A stretch of DNA of 64,000 nt from Thermaerobacter sp. PB12/4term (GTDB lineage: Bacteria; Bacillota; Sulfobacillia; Thermaerobacterales; Thermaerobacteraceae), in assembly GCF_003403315.2 (NCBI RefSeq), contig NZ_CP048407.1:2418001-2482000 (forward strand), read 5' to 3'. Positions 33,767 through 41,826 of the stretch are shown in pieces; position 1 is the first letter of the stretch, and every line of letters starts with the position of its first letter. A model generated the notes under the pieces. The model was not told where the DNA came from, made no database searches, and saw nothing but the letters and a program-made list of their open reading frames with translations. A program made the position numbers and the translations under genes.

Positions 33767-35683
33767 CTAGCGCGAGCGCCGGGCCAGGGTCCGGTCGAGA
33801 ACCGTGGCAAACATGGCGGCGCCCCGCTCCGCCCGGATCCGGCTGTTGGTATGGGCGCCGACCTCCAGCAACAGGGTCCTGGGCCCCAGATCCTGGTTGT
33901 AGTTGCCGCGGCCGTAGTAGATTCCCTTGACCAGCCCGGGAAAGCTGCGGTCGGCCTCGGCCTTGAGCCGGCGCGCAAAGGCCAGGTTCGTGCGGCGGAA
34001 GGGATTCTCCCGCCCGACCACCAGCCGGATCTGGGTGACCGGCTGGCCCTTCACCACCTCCCGGTAGAACTCGGGCGGCGTGGCGTCCCGGTGCACGTCG
34101 AGAAGCACCAGCGGGTTCTTCGGCATCATCTTGAGGGCCGTACGCCGCGAGCGGCGGTAGGCTCCCCGGTCGTGGGGCAGGTGCAGCGCCTCGGACTTCA
34201 CCACCCGGAAGCCGTGCTGGGCCAGCTCGCGCCCGAGAACGTCGCCCACCTTGTGGATGCCGCCGCGGCCCTCCACGCTGTGGGTCCCGTCGGTCGGGAT
34301 GTACGACTCGTCGTTATGGGTGTGGTAGATGCCGATGAGCCCCTCGCCCCGGGGAGTGGGCCGCACAGGGGCCGGGTCGACCACCTTCTGGAACAGGGCC
34401 CCCAGAGGCAGGGCCGCTGCCAGGGAGGCCGGTCCCGGCCGGGGGCCGGGCCCCCACCCGCCCAGGCCTGCCGCAGCGCCGACCGGGCCTGGTTCGGACC
34501 CGCCCGGCACGGCTCCCCAGGGATCGGGCACCATTCCCGGCGGGGCGAGCCGCCAGGGGGAGAAGAGGGCGGGCGGCGGCGCGGCAAGGCTGTCCAGGTT
34601 GGGAAGACCGGGCTCCCCGGCCAGGGTCCCGTCGGCGGGGGGGAGCAGGGCGCGGGCGTAGGCCGTGCGGCCGTCCACCCGGACGATGCGGTACCAACGG
34701 TCGGCAGCGTCGATCCAGATGTCCCCGGCCATCATGATGCGGGCCGAAGCCAGAAGCAGCCGCTCCGTCCCGATCTCGCGCAGTTCCATGTGGGTATCGA
34801 AGAGCTCGTCGCCGGCAGGGTTCTGGAACCGCGGCCCCAGCCAAGCGGTGGTGGCCACCACCCCCACCGCCAGTGCTGCCAGGAGCCAGGAGGCCGCAGC
34901 CGAGGGCGCCGCCGGCTGCCCGGCCTCCGCCACCGGCGGGCGCGCGACCGACCGGGCCGCGCCGCGACGCCAGGGCGCGCGGCGGGCCAGCCACTCCCGC
35001 GTCTCCCCGACCAGTTCCGCCAGGGTGACCGCACCCACGCCCGCCAGGACCACCGCATCCAGCACCCCGCCGCCCCCCAGGTTGGCCCAGGCGCCGGGGA
35101 TCCCGCGGAGGCTGCCGGTGACCGCGCCGATCAGGTCGACCAGCAGCACGCCCAGGGTTGCGGCGATGAAGGCCGACCGGCGCGAGCGCCCGGCCAGGTA
35201 TCCGAAGACGGCCGCCACCACCACCGGAGCCCACAGGGGGTCCATGAGCCACCAGCGGCCGCCGCCCGGATCGCTGGGGAGGAACCAGTCGCTGGCGTAG
35301 ACGGCCGCGGCCGTCCACAGGGATGCCACCAGGGCCCGGCGGCGCTCGAAGGCATGGTCGGCCGTAACCAGGAGATAGATGGCGACGGCCGCCGGGACCA
35401 GGGCCCCGCCCAGGTCGACGCTGACCCGGGGTCCCAGGGACACCTCCGGCAGGAAGGTGCCCGCGATCATCAGGCCGAGAAGGACCAGGGCCGCCGTCTT
35501 GCTGAGCCGCATCCGGTCCAGTACCTGGTGGGTCACGCCCAGCAGCACCAGAATGGCCAGTCCGATGAGCAGCGCCGTCGTTCCCGCCAGCAAGGCCCGC
35601 CCCACCCCCTGGATCCTGGGATCCCAATCCATGCCGGTGCGCACGCAGCCCGTTAGGCCCGCTCCCGTTGGGCGCGCTCCCAT
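33767..35683 (-). CDS. spoIIP: DUF1614-like membrane domain fused to SpoIIP-type amidase
   Basis: A 638-aa two-part protein. The N-terminal half has seven or so membrane spans and resembles DUF1614 (ILVLLGVTHQVLDRMRLSKT, then ALVPAAVAIYLLVTADHAF, GYLAGRSRRSAFIAATLGVL). After one more span (WLLAALAVGVVATTAWLG) and a linker, the C-terminal 190 residues are the SpoIIP N-acetylmuramoyl-L-alanine amidase: HTH-x2-E in GIYHTHNDESYIP, KVGDVLGRELAQHGFRV, AYRRSRRTALKMM, LLDVHRDA and the Glu in LLLEVGAHTN. SpoIIP cuts septal peptidoglycan with SpoIID and SpoIIM during engulfment. The ATG at 35683 has GGTGGAGG 7 nt upstream. The frame runs through without a stop. Confidence 0.85.
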   Translation of the reverse strand: MGARPTGAGLTGCVRTGMDWDPRIQGVGRALLAGTTALLIGLAILVLLGVTHQVLDRMRLSKTAALVLLGLMIAGTFLPEVSLGPRVSVDLGGALVPAAVAIYLLVTADHAFERRRALVASLWTAAAVYASDWFLPSDPGGGRWWLMDPLWAPVVVAAVFGYLAGRSRRSAFIAATLGVLLVDLIGAVTGSLRGIPGAWANLGGGGVLDAVVLAGVGAVTLAELVGETREWLARRAPWRRGAARSVARPPVAEAGQPAAPSAAASWLLAALAVGVVATTAWLGPRFQNPAGDELFDTHMELREIGTERLLLASARIMMAGDIWIDAADRWYRIVRVDGRTAYARALLPPADGTLAGEPGLPNLDSLAAPPPALFSPWRLAPPGMVPDPWGAVPGGSEPGPVGAAAGLGGWGPGPRPGPASLAAALPLGALFQKVVDPAPVRPTPRGEGLIGIYHTHNDESYIPTDGTHSVEGRGGIHKVGDVLGRELAQHGFRVVKSEALHLPHDRGAYRRSRRTALKMMPKNPLVLLDVHRDATPPEFYREVVKGQPVTQIRLVVGRENPFRRTNLAFARRLKAEADRSFPGLVKGIYYGRGNYNQDLGPRTLLLEVGAHTNSRIRAERGAAMFATVLDRTLARRSR

Positions 35684-35807
35684 AGGATGCCTCCACCGGC
35701 CGCTCCTCTTGAGCCGCCCTTCCGGGCGGGCCGCCCATCTTGCAGTCCTGCGCCAGCGGTGCAACTCCGCCACTCAGGTCATCACCCGACGCAGAGATAC
35801 CACCTGC

Positions 35808-35859
35808 GCCCGATTGGGCCGCTTTCTGCAAGGCTGCTATTTTAGACTTGCAATCGGGC
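35808..35859. repeat. 9-bp inverted repeat around an AT-rich core
   Basis: gcccgattg (35808-35816) and caatcgggc (35851-35859) flank the AT-rich segment ctattttagac. It may be an operator or hairpin in the leader of the spoIIP-type gene. Confidence 0.55.
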
Positions 35860-35956
35860 CCAACACCCGGCCCGGTTGCAACCGATAAGCGGGCAACACC
35901 GCTGTCGGTACACCCCTCTCGCGGGCGGCCGCACCGCCCCGTGACGCATCCCCCAG

Positions 35957-35990
35957 ACACAACAAGCCTCCTCGCGGAGGCTTGTTGTGT
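35957..35990. terminator. 15-bp perfect hairpin, terminator-like
   Basis: acacaacaagcctcc (35957-35971), loop tcgc, and the exact complement (35976-35990). In the plus direction tttcg follows; in the minus direction no T-run is present. It separates the membrane-protein gene at 36.1 kb from the spoIIP-type gene. Confidence 0.65.
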
Positions 35991-36010
35991 TTCGTGATGG
36001 ATTTCACAAG

Positions 36011-36068
36011 CCCTGGACTTGCAATCCGGGATTTGCCATCCGGGAGTTTCAATCCGGGAAGTCCAGGG
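36011..36068. repeat. Inverted repeat enclosing three tandem units
   Basis: ccctggactt (36011-36020) and aagtccaggg (36059-36068) are perfect complements; between them lie three units of about 15 nt containing atccggga or atccggg. The right arm ends one base before the stop codon of the membrane-protein gene. Confidence 0.7.
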
Positions 36069-36908
36069 TCAGGGCAGGACCGCACCCCCGGGCCCCAGCG
36101 GAAGCGCCATCCACTGGGCCAGGACGAACATCACCGCCATGGCCGTGGCCATGGCCAGGGCAAAGGCCCACTGGGCTTCGCCGCGGAGGCGGCGCGCCCC
36201 CGGCACCAGCCGCCCGCCGGCCAGCCCCGAGAGCAGCAGGCCGGCCGCCGCTGCCCGCAGCACCAGGCTCCAGGCGACCAGCCCCGCACTGGCGGGGAGG
36301 ACTGCCGTCACCAGGGGGGGCAGGCCGGCCACCACGCCCCCCGCCAGGAGCTGGCGGCGCGGCGGCCGCCGGCCGTCGGCCAGCAAAAGGCCCAGCCCCC
36401 ACGCGAGCAGCAGCCGGGCCGCCGCCAGGGCGGCGGCCGGTGCGGCGGCGAGCCCGCCCGCCTCCAGGGCCGCGCGCACCACCCAGGCCCCCGCGGCTCC
36501 GTCCAGGCCGAGGGCGGCAGCCCAGGTCCAGCCGACCCGCCGGCCCATCCGCCCGCCGGGCCGGAGCCAGCCGGCGTAGGCTGGAATCAGGAAGGCGGCA
36601 AGAAACGCGGCCTGGAGCCACAGGCCCCGGCCCCACCCGGGGCCCTCCAGGCCAAGCCCCAGGGTCGCCAGCCAGTTCGAGAGCAACAGGTAGGTGAAGA
36701 ACCCGGCCGCCAGCCCCCGCCCGCCCGTGGTGCCGCCAGGCCAGCTGCGCGGCCTGCCGCGGGGCCCGGGCTGCCCTCCCCCGCGACCTGGGAGCCGGGA
36801 AAGGGCAAGGCCCAGCACCAGGGGGAGGCCGTAAAGTACCAGCCCCCACCCCAGGCCGGCCAGCGGAAACCACCAGGCCGTCACCGGAATCCGGATCACC
36901 AGCGGCAT
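36069..36908 (-). CDS. Hypothetical polytopic membrane protein
   Basis: A 279-aa integral membrane protein with seven to eight hydrophobic segments, beginning WWFPLAGLGWGLVLYGLPLV and including FFTYLLLSNWLATLGLGL, AAFLAAFLIPAYAGW and AFALAMATAMAVMFVLAQW. A Gly/Arg/Pro-rich cytoplasmic loop follows the first segment. No family is recognised. The ATG at 36908 has GGAGG only 2 nt away, so the GTG at 36899 is an alternative start. A much longer reading upstream would be antisense to the plus-strand gene at 37083 and is not accepted. Confidence 0.6.
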   Translation of the reverse strand: MPLVIRIPVTAWWFPLAGLGWGLVLYGLPLVLGLALSRLPGRGGGQPGPRGRPRSWPGGTTGGRGLAAGFFTYLLLSNWLATLGLGLEGPGWGRGLWLQAAFLAAFLIPAYAGWLRPGGRMGRRVGWTWAAALGLDGAAGAWVVRAALEAGGLAAAPAAALAAARLLLAWGLGLLLADGRRPPRRQLLAGGVVAGLPPLVTAVLPASAGLVAWSLVLRAAAAGLLLSGLAGGRLVPGARRLRGEAQWAFALAMATAMAVMFVLAQWMALPLGPGGAVLP

Positions 36909-37082
36909 CGCCTCCAGCGCCACAGCAAAACATGTTACCACTTGAGGCACCGGCTGGGACACGATTCCTGGGCCGGCCCCCTGACCGGCTGCCGGCGGGC
37001 CCGCAGCGGTTTCCCCCTGCCCTACGGGGCGGTAGAATTCGCGGTGGAGGGGACGAATCCGCTTCCGAAGGGAGGAAAGGGC

Positions 37083-37523
37083 ATGGAGAACGTGGTCGGC
37101 CGGCTGGACCAGCCCCTGTTCCGCCAGACCATCGAGGAACTGGAACGGCGGCGGGTGACGGGTACGGCCTTCGACCGGCTGGTGGACGAGGCGCCCGCCG
37201 GCCAGCTGGGCCCGCGGGTGGCCCGCTTGCGGGAGGCCCTGGCGGCCCGCTTCGGCGAGCCCCGGGTTGATCCCGAGGCCGAGCAGCCCAACTTCCGCTT
37301 CCTGTTCGAGCTTTCGCCCAACACGTCGTACCTTGAGGTGGGCACCACCGACGGTCGCCGCGTCTACGTGGACTTCTTGAGCACGTACCTCTTCATGCGG
37401 TCCGTCACGCCCAGCAAGGAGACCTGCCGGGCCCTGTGGCTGCCGGCCTACGTCCAGGACGCCATCGCCGAGCTGAAGCGGATCGCCATGGAGGCGGGGG
37501 CCCTGGACCGGCCGGCGGCGTGA
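37083..37523 (+). CDS. Conserved-looking small hypothetical protein
   Basis: A 146-aa soluble protein: an amphipathic N-terminal helix region (PLFRQTIEELERRRVTG), then an alpha/beta part with SYLEVGTTDGRRVYVDFLS and a C-terminal helix (YVQDAIAELKRIAMEAGAL). Family and function are unknown. The ATG at 37083 has GGGAGGAAAGGGC upstream. Composition is ordinary, without low-complexity inserts, which supports a real gene. It stands 176 nt before ccdA on the same strand; a TAGAAT hexamer at 37033-37038 may be its -10 box. Confidence 0.65.
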   Translation: MENVVGRLDQPLFRQTIEELERRRVTGTAFDRLVDEAPAGQLGPRVARLREALAARFGEPRVDPEAEQPNFRFLFELSPNTSYLEVGTTDGRRVYVDFLSTYLFMRSVTPSKETCRALWLPAYVQDAIAELKRIAMEAGALDRPAA

Positions 37524-37699
37524 TGCGGCGGCTGGCCGGACCCGCGGCCAACGGGTCCTGCCGCGCCGGTCCCGCCGGCAGGCCGGCCGATCCGGGCGGC
37601 CCCGGCCCGGCCGGGCCCGCCCGACCCGGACCAGGTCAAGCGCCACACCAAGCCCGAAGGGGACATGCGTCCCTCTGGCGGAGGAGGCTCTGATGCAGC

Positions 37700-38467
37700 A
37701 TGGGTCCGGAAACCCAGGTGACGGCGGGCATCGCCCTGCTGGCCGGGATGGCCTACTTCTTCTCGCCGTGCGTCTGGCCGCTCTACCCGGCCTATCTGGC
37801 CCTACTGGGTGGCACGGCGGGGTCAACACAAGGAACTGGCCGGCCGGGGCCGGCAACCGCGCCGGGTGCCCTGCGACACCCTTCTTCCCGGCGCCTGGCC
37901 GGCGCGGCCGGGTTCGTCCTGGGGCTGGGACTGGTGTTCATGGCCACGGGGGCCAGCCTGTCGGCGGCGGGAGCCCTGCTCATCGCGTACAAAAGCGTGC
38001 TGGAGAAGGTGGCGGGGGTCCTGATCGTCTTCTTTGGCCTGCAGATGCTGGGGGTCATCCGGCTCCAGTGGCTCCAGCGCGAGTGGCGCCCGGCGTGGGC
38101 GCAGGCGCCGGCCGCCGGCGCGGGCGGATTCTGGCCCGGAACCCTGATGGGTGCGGCCTTCGGCGTGGGCTGGACACCCTGCGTGGGTCCGGTGCTGGGG
38201 TCCATCCTGCTGCTGGCTTCGTCCACGGGGACCGTTGCCCAGGGCATGCTCTTGCTTGCCGCTTTCACCGCGGGCTTTGCCGTCCCGTTTTTCACCCTGG
38301 CGGTGCTGATCGACCGCCTCCAGCCGGACCGGTTGCGCCGGGGCGGCCCCCTGCTCCGCCGGGTGGAACAGGCCAGCGGCGTGGCGCTGGTCCTGCTGGG
38401 CGTGCTGGTGCTGACGGGCCAGCTGGCCTACATCGCCTCCTGGCTCTGGTACACTCTGCAACCTTGA
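37700..38467 (+). CDS. ccdA: CcdA-type thiol-disulfide transport protein (cytochrome c biogenesis)
   Basis: A 255-aa membrane protein with six spans that carries reducing equivalents across the membrane, in Bacillus for cytochrome c maturation and spore formation. The paired active-site Cys are C24 in FFSPCVWPLYPAYLALLGG and C161 in GWTPCVGPVLGSIL, each followed by the family Pro. A low-complexity loop of about 30 residues separates spans 1 and 2. The start follows GAGGAGG by about 12 nt; another ATG 7 nt earlier is out of frame. A CcmF gene lies at the right edge of the window, so cytochrome c assembly is represented twice. Confidence 0.9.
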   Translation: MGPETQVTAGIALLAGMAYFFSPCVWPLYPAYLALLGGTAGSTQGTGRPGPATAPGALRHPSSRRLAGAAGFVLGLGLVFMATGASLSAAGALLIAYKSVLEKVAGVLIVFFGLQMLGVIRLQWLQREWRPAWAQAPAAGAGGFWPGTLMGAAFGVGWTPCVGPVLGSILLLASSTGTVAQGMLLLAAFTAGFAVPFFTLAVLIDRLQPDRLRRGGPLLRRVEQASGVALVLLGVLVLTGQLAYIASWLWYTLQP

Positions 38468-38834
38468 GACCCCAGGCACCCCACGCTTGAAGGGGCACAG
38501 GCTGGAAAGGGGAAACGGGCCTTGCCGCCGCCCCGCCCGCAGGCCGGATCGTCCGCCCAGGCCGGGTCGATGGTCGCCAAGGCCCGCAGCCTGTTTCCGA
38601 TCCCACGTACCGCCGGTCTTCCCGGTATCGCCGTGTTGCCGGTGGAACCGGCCCCCGGCCCCCGCCTCGCCCGGTGGCGCTCGTTGCCTCGGGCTGCAGG
38701 GCCGCCCGTCCGGGCAGCGGCCGGGATCCCGCCCGGCGCAAGCCGTGACGGGCTCTACCGCCCGCAGGACCCCGCCGGCGGCGGATGGCCGGCTCGGCCG
38801 GCAGGATCACCGGGCCGGAGAACCCGCCGGCTGG
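38468..38834. other. Gap between convergent ccdA and SASP genes
   Basis: 367 bp; no gene, repeat or T-tract terminator recognised. Confidence 0.5.
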
Positions 38835-39155
38835 TCAAACCCGGGGGGCCGGCTGGAAGGCGTCGGCCCGGCCGGCCGCCCAGTTCGCCGTCCCGAAGGC
38901 CGGCGCTGCGGCGCCGCGGGTCGCGTCGGCCGGCGGCAGGGTGCCCCGCTGCGCCAGCTGCTGCTCCGCCAGGGCGATCATGCGGCGCACCATGTGGCCG
39001 CCGACGGCACCCGTCAACCGGGTGGGCATGTCACCCCAGTACCCGTCGGGAGGAATCTGGATGCCCAGCTCCCGCGCCACCTCATACTTGAACTGATCCA
39101 GGGCCCGTGAAGCACCCGGGACCAGATGCCGGTTGCTCTGCTGACCACGAGCCAA
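38835..39155 (-). CDS. Small acid-soluble spore protein, alpha/beta type
   Basis: A 106-aa SASP that coats and protects DNA in the dormant spore. The core is diagnostic: LDQFKYEVARELGI contains the GPR protease cleavage region, and DMPTRLTGAVGGHMVRRMI contains the second conserved block. About 30 Ala/Pro-rich residues after the core exceed the usual 60-75 aa length. The TTG start at 39155 is chosen because GGGAGGAGGTGA ends 6 nt upstream. A SigG/SigF-like -10 element lies 53 nt before the start, as expected for a forespore gene. Confidence 0.93.
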   Translation of the reverse strand: MARGQQSNRHLVPGASRALDQFKYEVARELGIQIPPDGYWGDMPTRLTGAVGGHMVRRMIALAEQQLAQRGTLPPADATRGAAAPAFGTANWAAGRADAFQPAPRV

Positions 39156-39527
39156 GGCCTGTCACCTCCTCCCGAGGCCCGTGCCTTTTTGCCGAGGCTG
39201 GCAGTCGTAATATGATCCGTCGCCCTTCGCCTCACGCCGGCAAGTCATGGCAGGGACGCCCCGGCGTACCTCGCGGCCCGGACCGGAGCGGCCGGTGGGG
39301 GCCCGCCCCGAGGGAAGTCCCGGGGACGCGGCCGCCGATGGGCCACAGGGCCCGGGCAGGGTCGGCGGCTGCCGGCCCAGGGTAGGCGGCCGCCCGGCCA
39401 CGGTGGACGGCCGCACCCGATGGCGGCCAAATCCCCGTCGTAGCCGCGGCCAGCTGCCGCGGCCCCGCGCGCAGACGGGGGGAACCCCCCGTATCGGGCC
39501 GGCGCGTCACCCTGCACTTCGCACCGT
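39156..39527. other. Intergenic region upstream of the SASP gene
   Basis: 372 bp with the candidate forespore promoter (39208-39236) and otherwise GC-rich sequence; no gene seen. Confidence 0.5.
39208..39236 (-). promoter_or_regulatory. Candidate SigG/SigF promoter of the SASP gene
   Basis: Minus strand -10 element CATATTA (39208-39214) fits the SigG consensus CATAHTA exactly; the -35 region about 14-15 nt upstream (TGAGGC or GTGAGG) is only a partial match. Confidence 0.45.
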
Positions 39528-39845
39528 TCAGTCACCCTGGCGCGACCCCTCGGCGGCCGGGCCGTTCTCCCTGCTCCCCGTACGAGCCTCCTGCTGGCGC
39601 CCTTCACCCGGCTCGCCGGGCTCGCCGGGTTCGTCCCCTCCGGTCAGGACGTTGTCCGCCGCCGTGAAGGTATCGCCGCCCACCGTGGGCTTCCGCGGGT
39701 TGACCGGCCGCCCCTCCGCCGGGCGGGGCCGGGAGGGGATGTCGCCGGGCAGGCCGGCCCGGGTGCCCGCCCGGTTCAAGGCCCAGAAGGCCAGGCCCCC
39801 CACCACCAGAAGCCCCAGAACGATCATGACGCCCGTGTTCTCCAT
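39528..39845 (-). CDS. Small single-span membrane protein
   Basis: A 105-aa protein: a short N-terminus, one membrane span (VMIVLGLLVVGGLAFWAL), then a hydrophilic tail rich in Pro, Gly, Glu and Arg (GEPGEPGEGRQQ). Family and function are not recognised. The ATG at 39845 has GGAGGAGG 8 nt upstream. It is transcribed away from arginase and lies between it and the SASP gene; a spore or envelope role would be only a guess. Confidence 0.6.
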   Translation of the reverse strand: MENTGVMIVLGLLVVGGLAFWALNRAGTRAGLPGDIPSRPRPAEGRPVNPRKPTVGGDTFTAADNVLTGGDEPGEPGEPGEGRQQEARTGSRENGPAAEGSRQGD

Positions 39846-40341
39846 GGCCACGACCTCCTCCGCCGGGATGGTGATGGCGCAGCAACGCGGCCGAACGTGC
39901 ACGAATCGGAACGGCCCGTCCCGTCAAGCAAAGGATGCCCCGCCTGCTGCGGGAGCAGCTGCGGGCAAGAGGGACTCCCGGGCCGGACATGCCATAATGG
40001 CCGCAGGGGGAGCGGCGCACCGGGAATGGCGCGGCCGCGCCCGGTGGCCACGGCGGGACAAGGGGCTGCGGCCCAGGACGGGCTGGTGCGCGCGGAGCCG
40101 CGCGTCATGCGGCGCGGGGTCTCGGGCGCAGGAGAGCCGGTCCGCTGCACCGGGCCTGTCGTGGGCGGCGGGGCCTGTCGCGGGTGCCGCCGGGTGCCCG
40201 TGCGCCGTACCCGGGGCACAGCGCGGCGCGCAGGGCGCCTGCCGGGCGCCGGGCGGCCGCAGTGCCCGGCACGGGGCGCAGGGTGCGCGAGCCGCTCATG
40301 CCTGCGGCCCCAAGGGAAGGGAACGGTTGCGGGGAAAGGAG
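39846..40341. other. Divergent promoter gap upstream of arginase
   Basis: 496 bp with no credible gene. A CATAAT hexamer near 39990 lies in the only less GC-rich patch, without a convincing -35 box. Confidence 0.45.
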
Positions 40342-41253
40342 ATGGACGCCTTGGAGGTCGGGATCCTTGGGGTTCCCATGGACCTGGGCAGCAGCCGCCG
40401 CGGTACCGACATGGGTCCGAGCGCCATCCGCTACGCCCGCCTGACCGAGGCGCTGCGACAGGTGGGGCGGCAGGTGCGGGACCTGGGCAACCTGGAGGTG
40501 CCCGTGGCCGAAAGCCTGGATGCGGCCAACCCGCGCCTCAAGCACATCGAGGCCATCGAGCCGGTGTGGCGGCTGCTGGCCCAGCGGGTTGCGCGCATGG
40601 TGACCGAAGGCCGGGTTCCCCTGGTCCTGGGTGGCGACCACAGCCTGGCCGTCGGTTCGGTGGGCGGCTTCCTCAGCGCGGGGGCCGGCGACCTGGGGGT
40701 CCTCTGGTTCGACGCCCACGCCGACTTCAATGACGCCGCCACCACGCCCTCCGGCAACGTGCACGGCATGCCGGTGGCGTGCATCGTCGGCAAGGGCGAT
40801 CCGGAGTTGCTGGCCCACACCCGCTGGCTCCCGCGTTACCTGCCCCCGGACCGCCTGGTGATGATCGGCCTGCGGGACGTGGACCCCGGGGAACGGGAGA
40901 AGCTGCGGCAGACGGGCATCGTCACCTACACCATGCAGCAGATCGACGAGCTGGGCATTGCGGAGGTGACCCGGCGCGCGCTGCAGCACCTGCAGGGCCG
41001 CGGCGTGCGGCGGCTGTACGTCAGCTTCGATGTGGACGTGGTCGACCCCGACGTGGCGCCGGGGGTGGGCACCCCGGTGGTAGGCGGGCTGACCTACCGG
41101 GAATCCCACCTGGCCATGGAGATCGTGGCCGAATCCCGCCTGCTGGCGGGCATGGAGGTGGTGGAGGTCAACCCCATCCGGGACGTGCACAACCGCACCG
41201 CCGAGGTGGCGGTGGCGCTCATCGCCTCCGCCTTCGGCAAGCGCATCCTGTGA
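40342..41253 (+). CDS. rocF: Arginase
   Basis: Hydrolyses L-arginine to ornithine and urea using two Mn ions. A 303-aa ureohydrolase with all metal motifs: [10 protein letters not shown] (His), [10 protein letters not shown] (Asp-x-His-x-Asp), and [16 protein letters not shown] (Asp-x-Asp). The N-terminal [23 protein letters not shown] and the specificity loop SGNVHGMP are those of arginase rather than agmatinase. The ATG at 40342 touches its AAAGGAG site; the in-frame TTG at 40351 has better spacing and would give a product starting EVGILGVP, so the start is open by three codons. No other arginine-catabolic gene is nearby. Confidence 0.92.
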   Translation: MDALEVGILGVPMDLGSSRRGTDMGPSAIRYARLTEALRQVGRQVRDLGNLEVPVAESLDAANPRLKHIEAIEPVWRLLAQRVARMVTEGRVPLVLGGDHSLAVGSVGGFLSAGAGDLGVLWFDAHADFNDAATTPSGNVHGMPVACIVGKGDPELLAHTRWLPRYLPPDRLVMIGLRDVDPGEREKLRQTGIVTYTMQQIDELGIAEVTRRALQHLQGRGVRRLYVSFDVDVVDPDVAPGVGTPVVGGLTYRESHLAMEIVAESRLLAGMEVVEVNPIRDVHNRTAEVAVALIASAFGKRIL

Positions 41254-41488
41254 CCGGGGTCCTGTAACCGGCCGGCCCGGAACCTTCCACCGGTGTCTTG
41301 TCGCCCGGTGTTTTGTCGCCCGGGGCCGGGACCGCCGGAGGGGTAAGTGGTAATGTATTCATAAGGTGGACGGGCACCGGCCGGCCAGCCGCCGGTGCCT
41401 GCCCGCAGAGGTCCGGTGGCGCCGCCCGGCCGGTGGCCGGGGGCCACCGCGAACCGGATGCGGCGACCGGGTGAAGGGGAGGTTCGGG

Positions 41489-41734
41489 ATGAGCGACCGC
41501 ATCGAAGTCCGCATCGAGTACTGCACCTCTTGAGGGTACCTGCCGCGAGCCGCCCGTGTGGCGGAAGAGATCCTGGAAGCATACCCGGACCGGGTAGCCT
41601 CCTTGACCCTGGTCCCCTCTTCGGGTGGCCGGTTCATCGTCACCGCCGGAGGCCGCGAGGTCTACAACAAGGCGGAAACGGGCCGGTTCCCCGAAGAGGG
41701 CGAGGTCCGCAGGCGGATAGGCGAGCTCTGGTAA
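41489..41734 (+). CDS. SelW/SelT/SelH (Rdx) family selenoprotein, Sec at codon 15
   Basis: The frame starts at ATG behind AGGGGAGG, runs 14 codons to TGA (41531-41533) and continues open to TAA at 41734, 81 codons including Sec. The product reads VRIEYCTS-U-GYLPRAARVAEEIL, then LTLVPSSGGRFIVTAGG and a KAETGRFPEE end: the bacterial Rdx family, which has CxxC (or CxxU) at exactly this place after I-E-Y. These are small thioredoxin-fold redox proteins of the cytoplasm. TGA therefore replaces the second Cys. A hairpin suited to a bacterial SECIS follows the TGA. Genes for selenocysteine synthesis and insertion are not in the window. A true stop with a decayed gene is the alternative, but the rest of the reading frame is intact. 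Confidence 0.8.
41531..41564 (+). other. Candidate bacterial SECIS element directly after the in-frame UGA
   Basis: Stem CCGCC (41550-41554) and GGCGG (41560-41564), apical loop CGUGU. The G in the second loop position is 23 nt after the UGA. Bacterial SECIS rules ask for a G among the first two loop bases, 16-37 nt downstream of the UGA; this hairpin meets them. The upper stem is short (5 bp), and lower-stem pairing is poor. Confidence 0.6.
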
Positions 41735-41786
41735 GCCACGGGAGCCGGTTCCCGGCTGCCCGGCTGCCGGACGAACGCAGCCCGGT

Positions 41787-41821
41787 GCGGCAAGGCGGGG
41801 CACCACGCCCCGCCTTGCCGC
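41787..41821. terminator. 15-bp perfect hairpin between selenoprotein gene and mutY
   Basis: gcggcaaggcggggc (41787-41801), loop accac, and its exact complement (41807-41821). It lies between convergent gene ends; gttgctc follows in the plus direction, so no real T-tract. Confidence 0.6.
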
Positions 41822-41826
41822 GTTGC

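Larger units (their letters stand above)
35684..36068. other. Repeat-rich intergenic region upstream of the spoIIP-type gene
   Basis: 385 bp, no gene. It holds inverted repeat 35808-35859, hairpin 35957-35990 and the composite repeat 36011-36068. The sequence gacttgcaatc-ggg occurs at 35845 and again at 36016. On the minus strand TAAAAT (35837-35842 area) is a possible -10 box for the spoIIP-type gene. Confidence 0.6.

Noticed and set aside
36069-37856. A 595-aa minus-strand frame extending the 36-kb membrane protein
   Set aside because: The N-terminal 300 residues are antisense to the well-supported plus-strand gene at 37083; the membrane protein starts at about 36908.
41531-41533. Frameshift or pseudogene explanation for the short Rdx gene
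   Set aside because: The same frame continues with full family similarity after the TGA, at the exact Cys position, so a frameshift is not needed.
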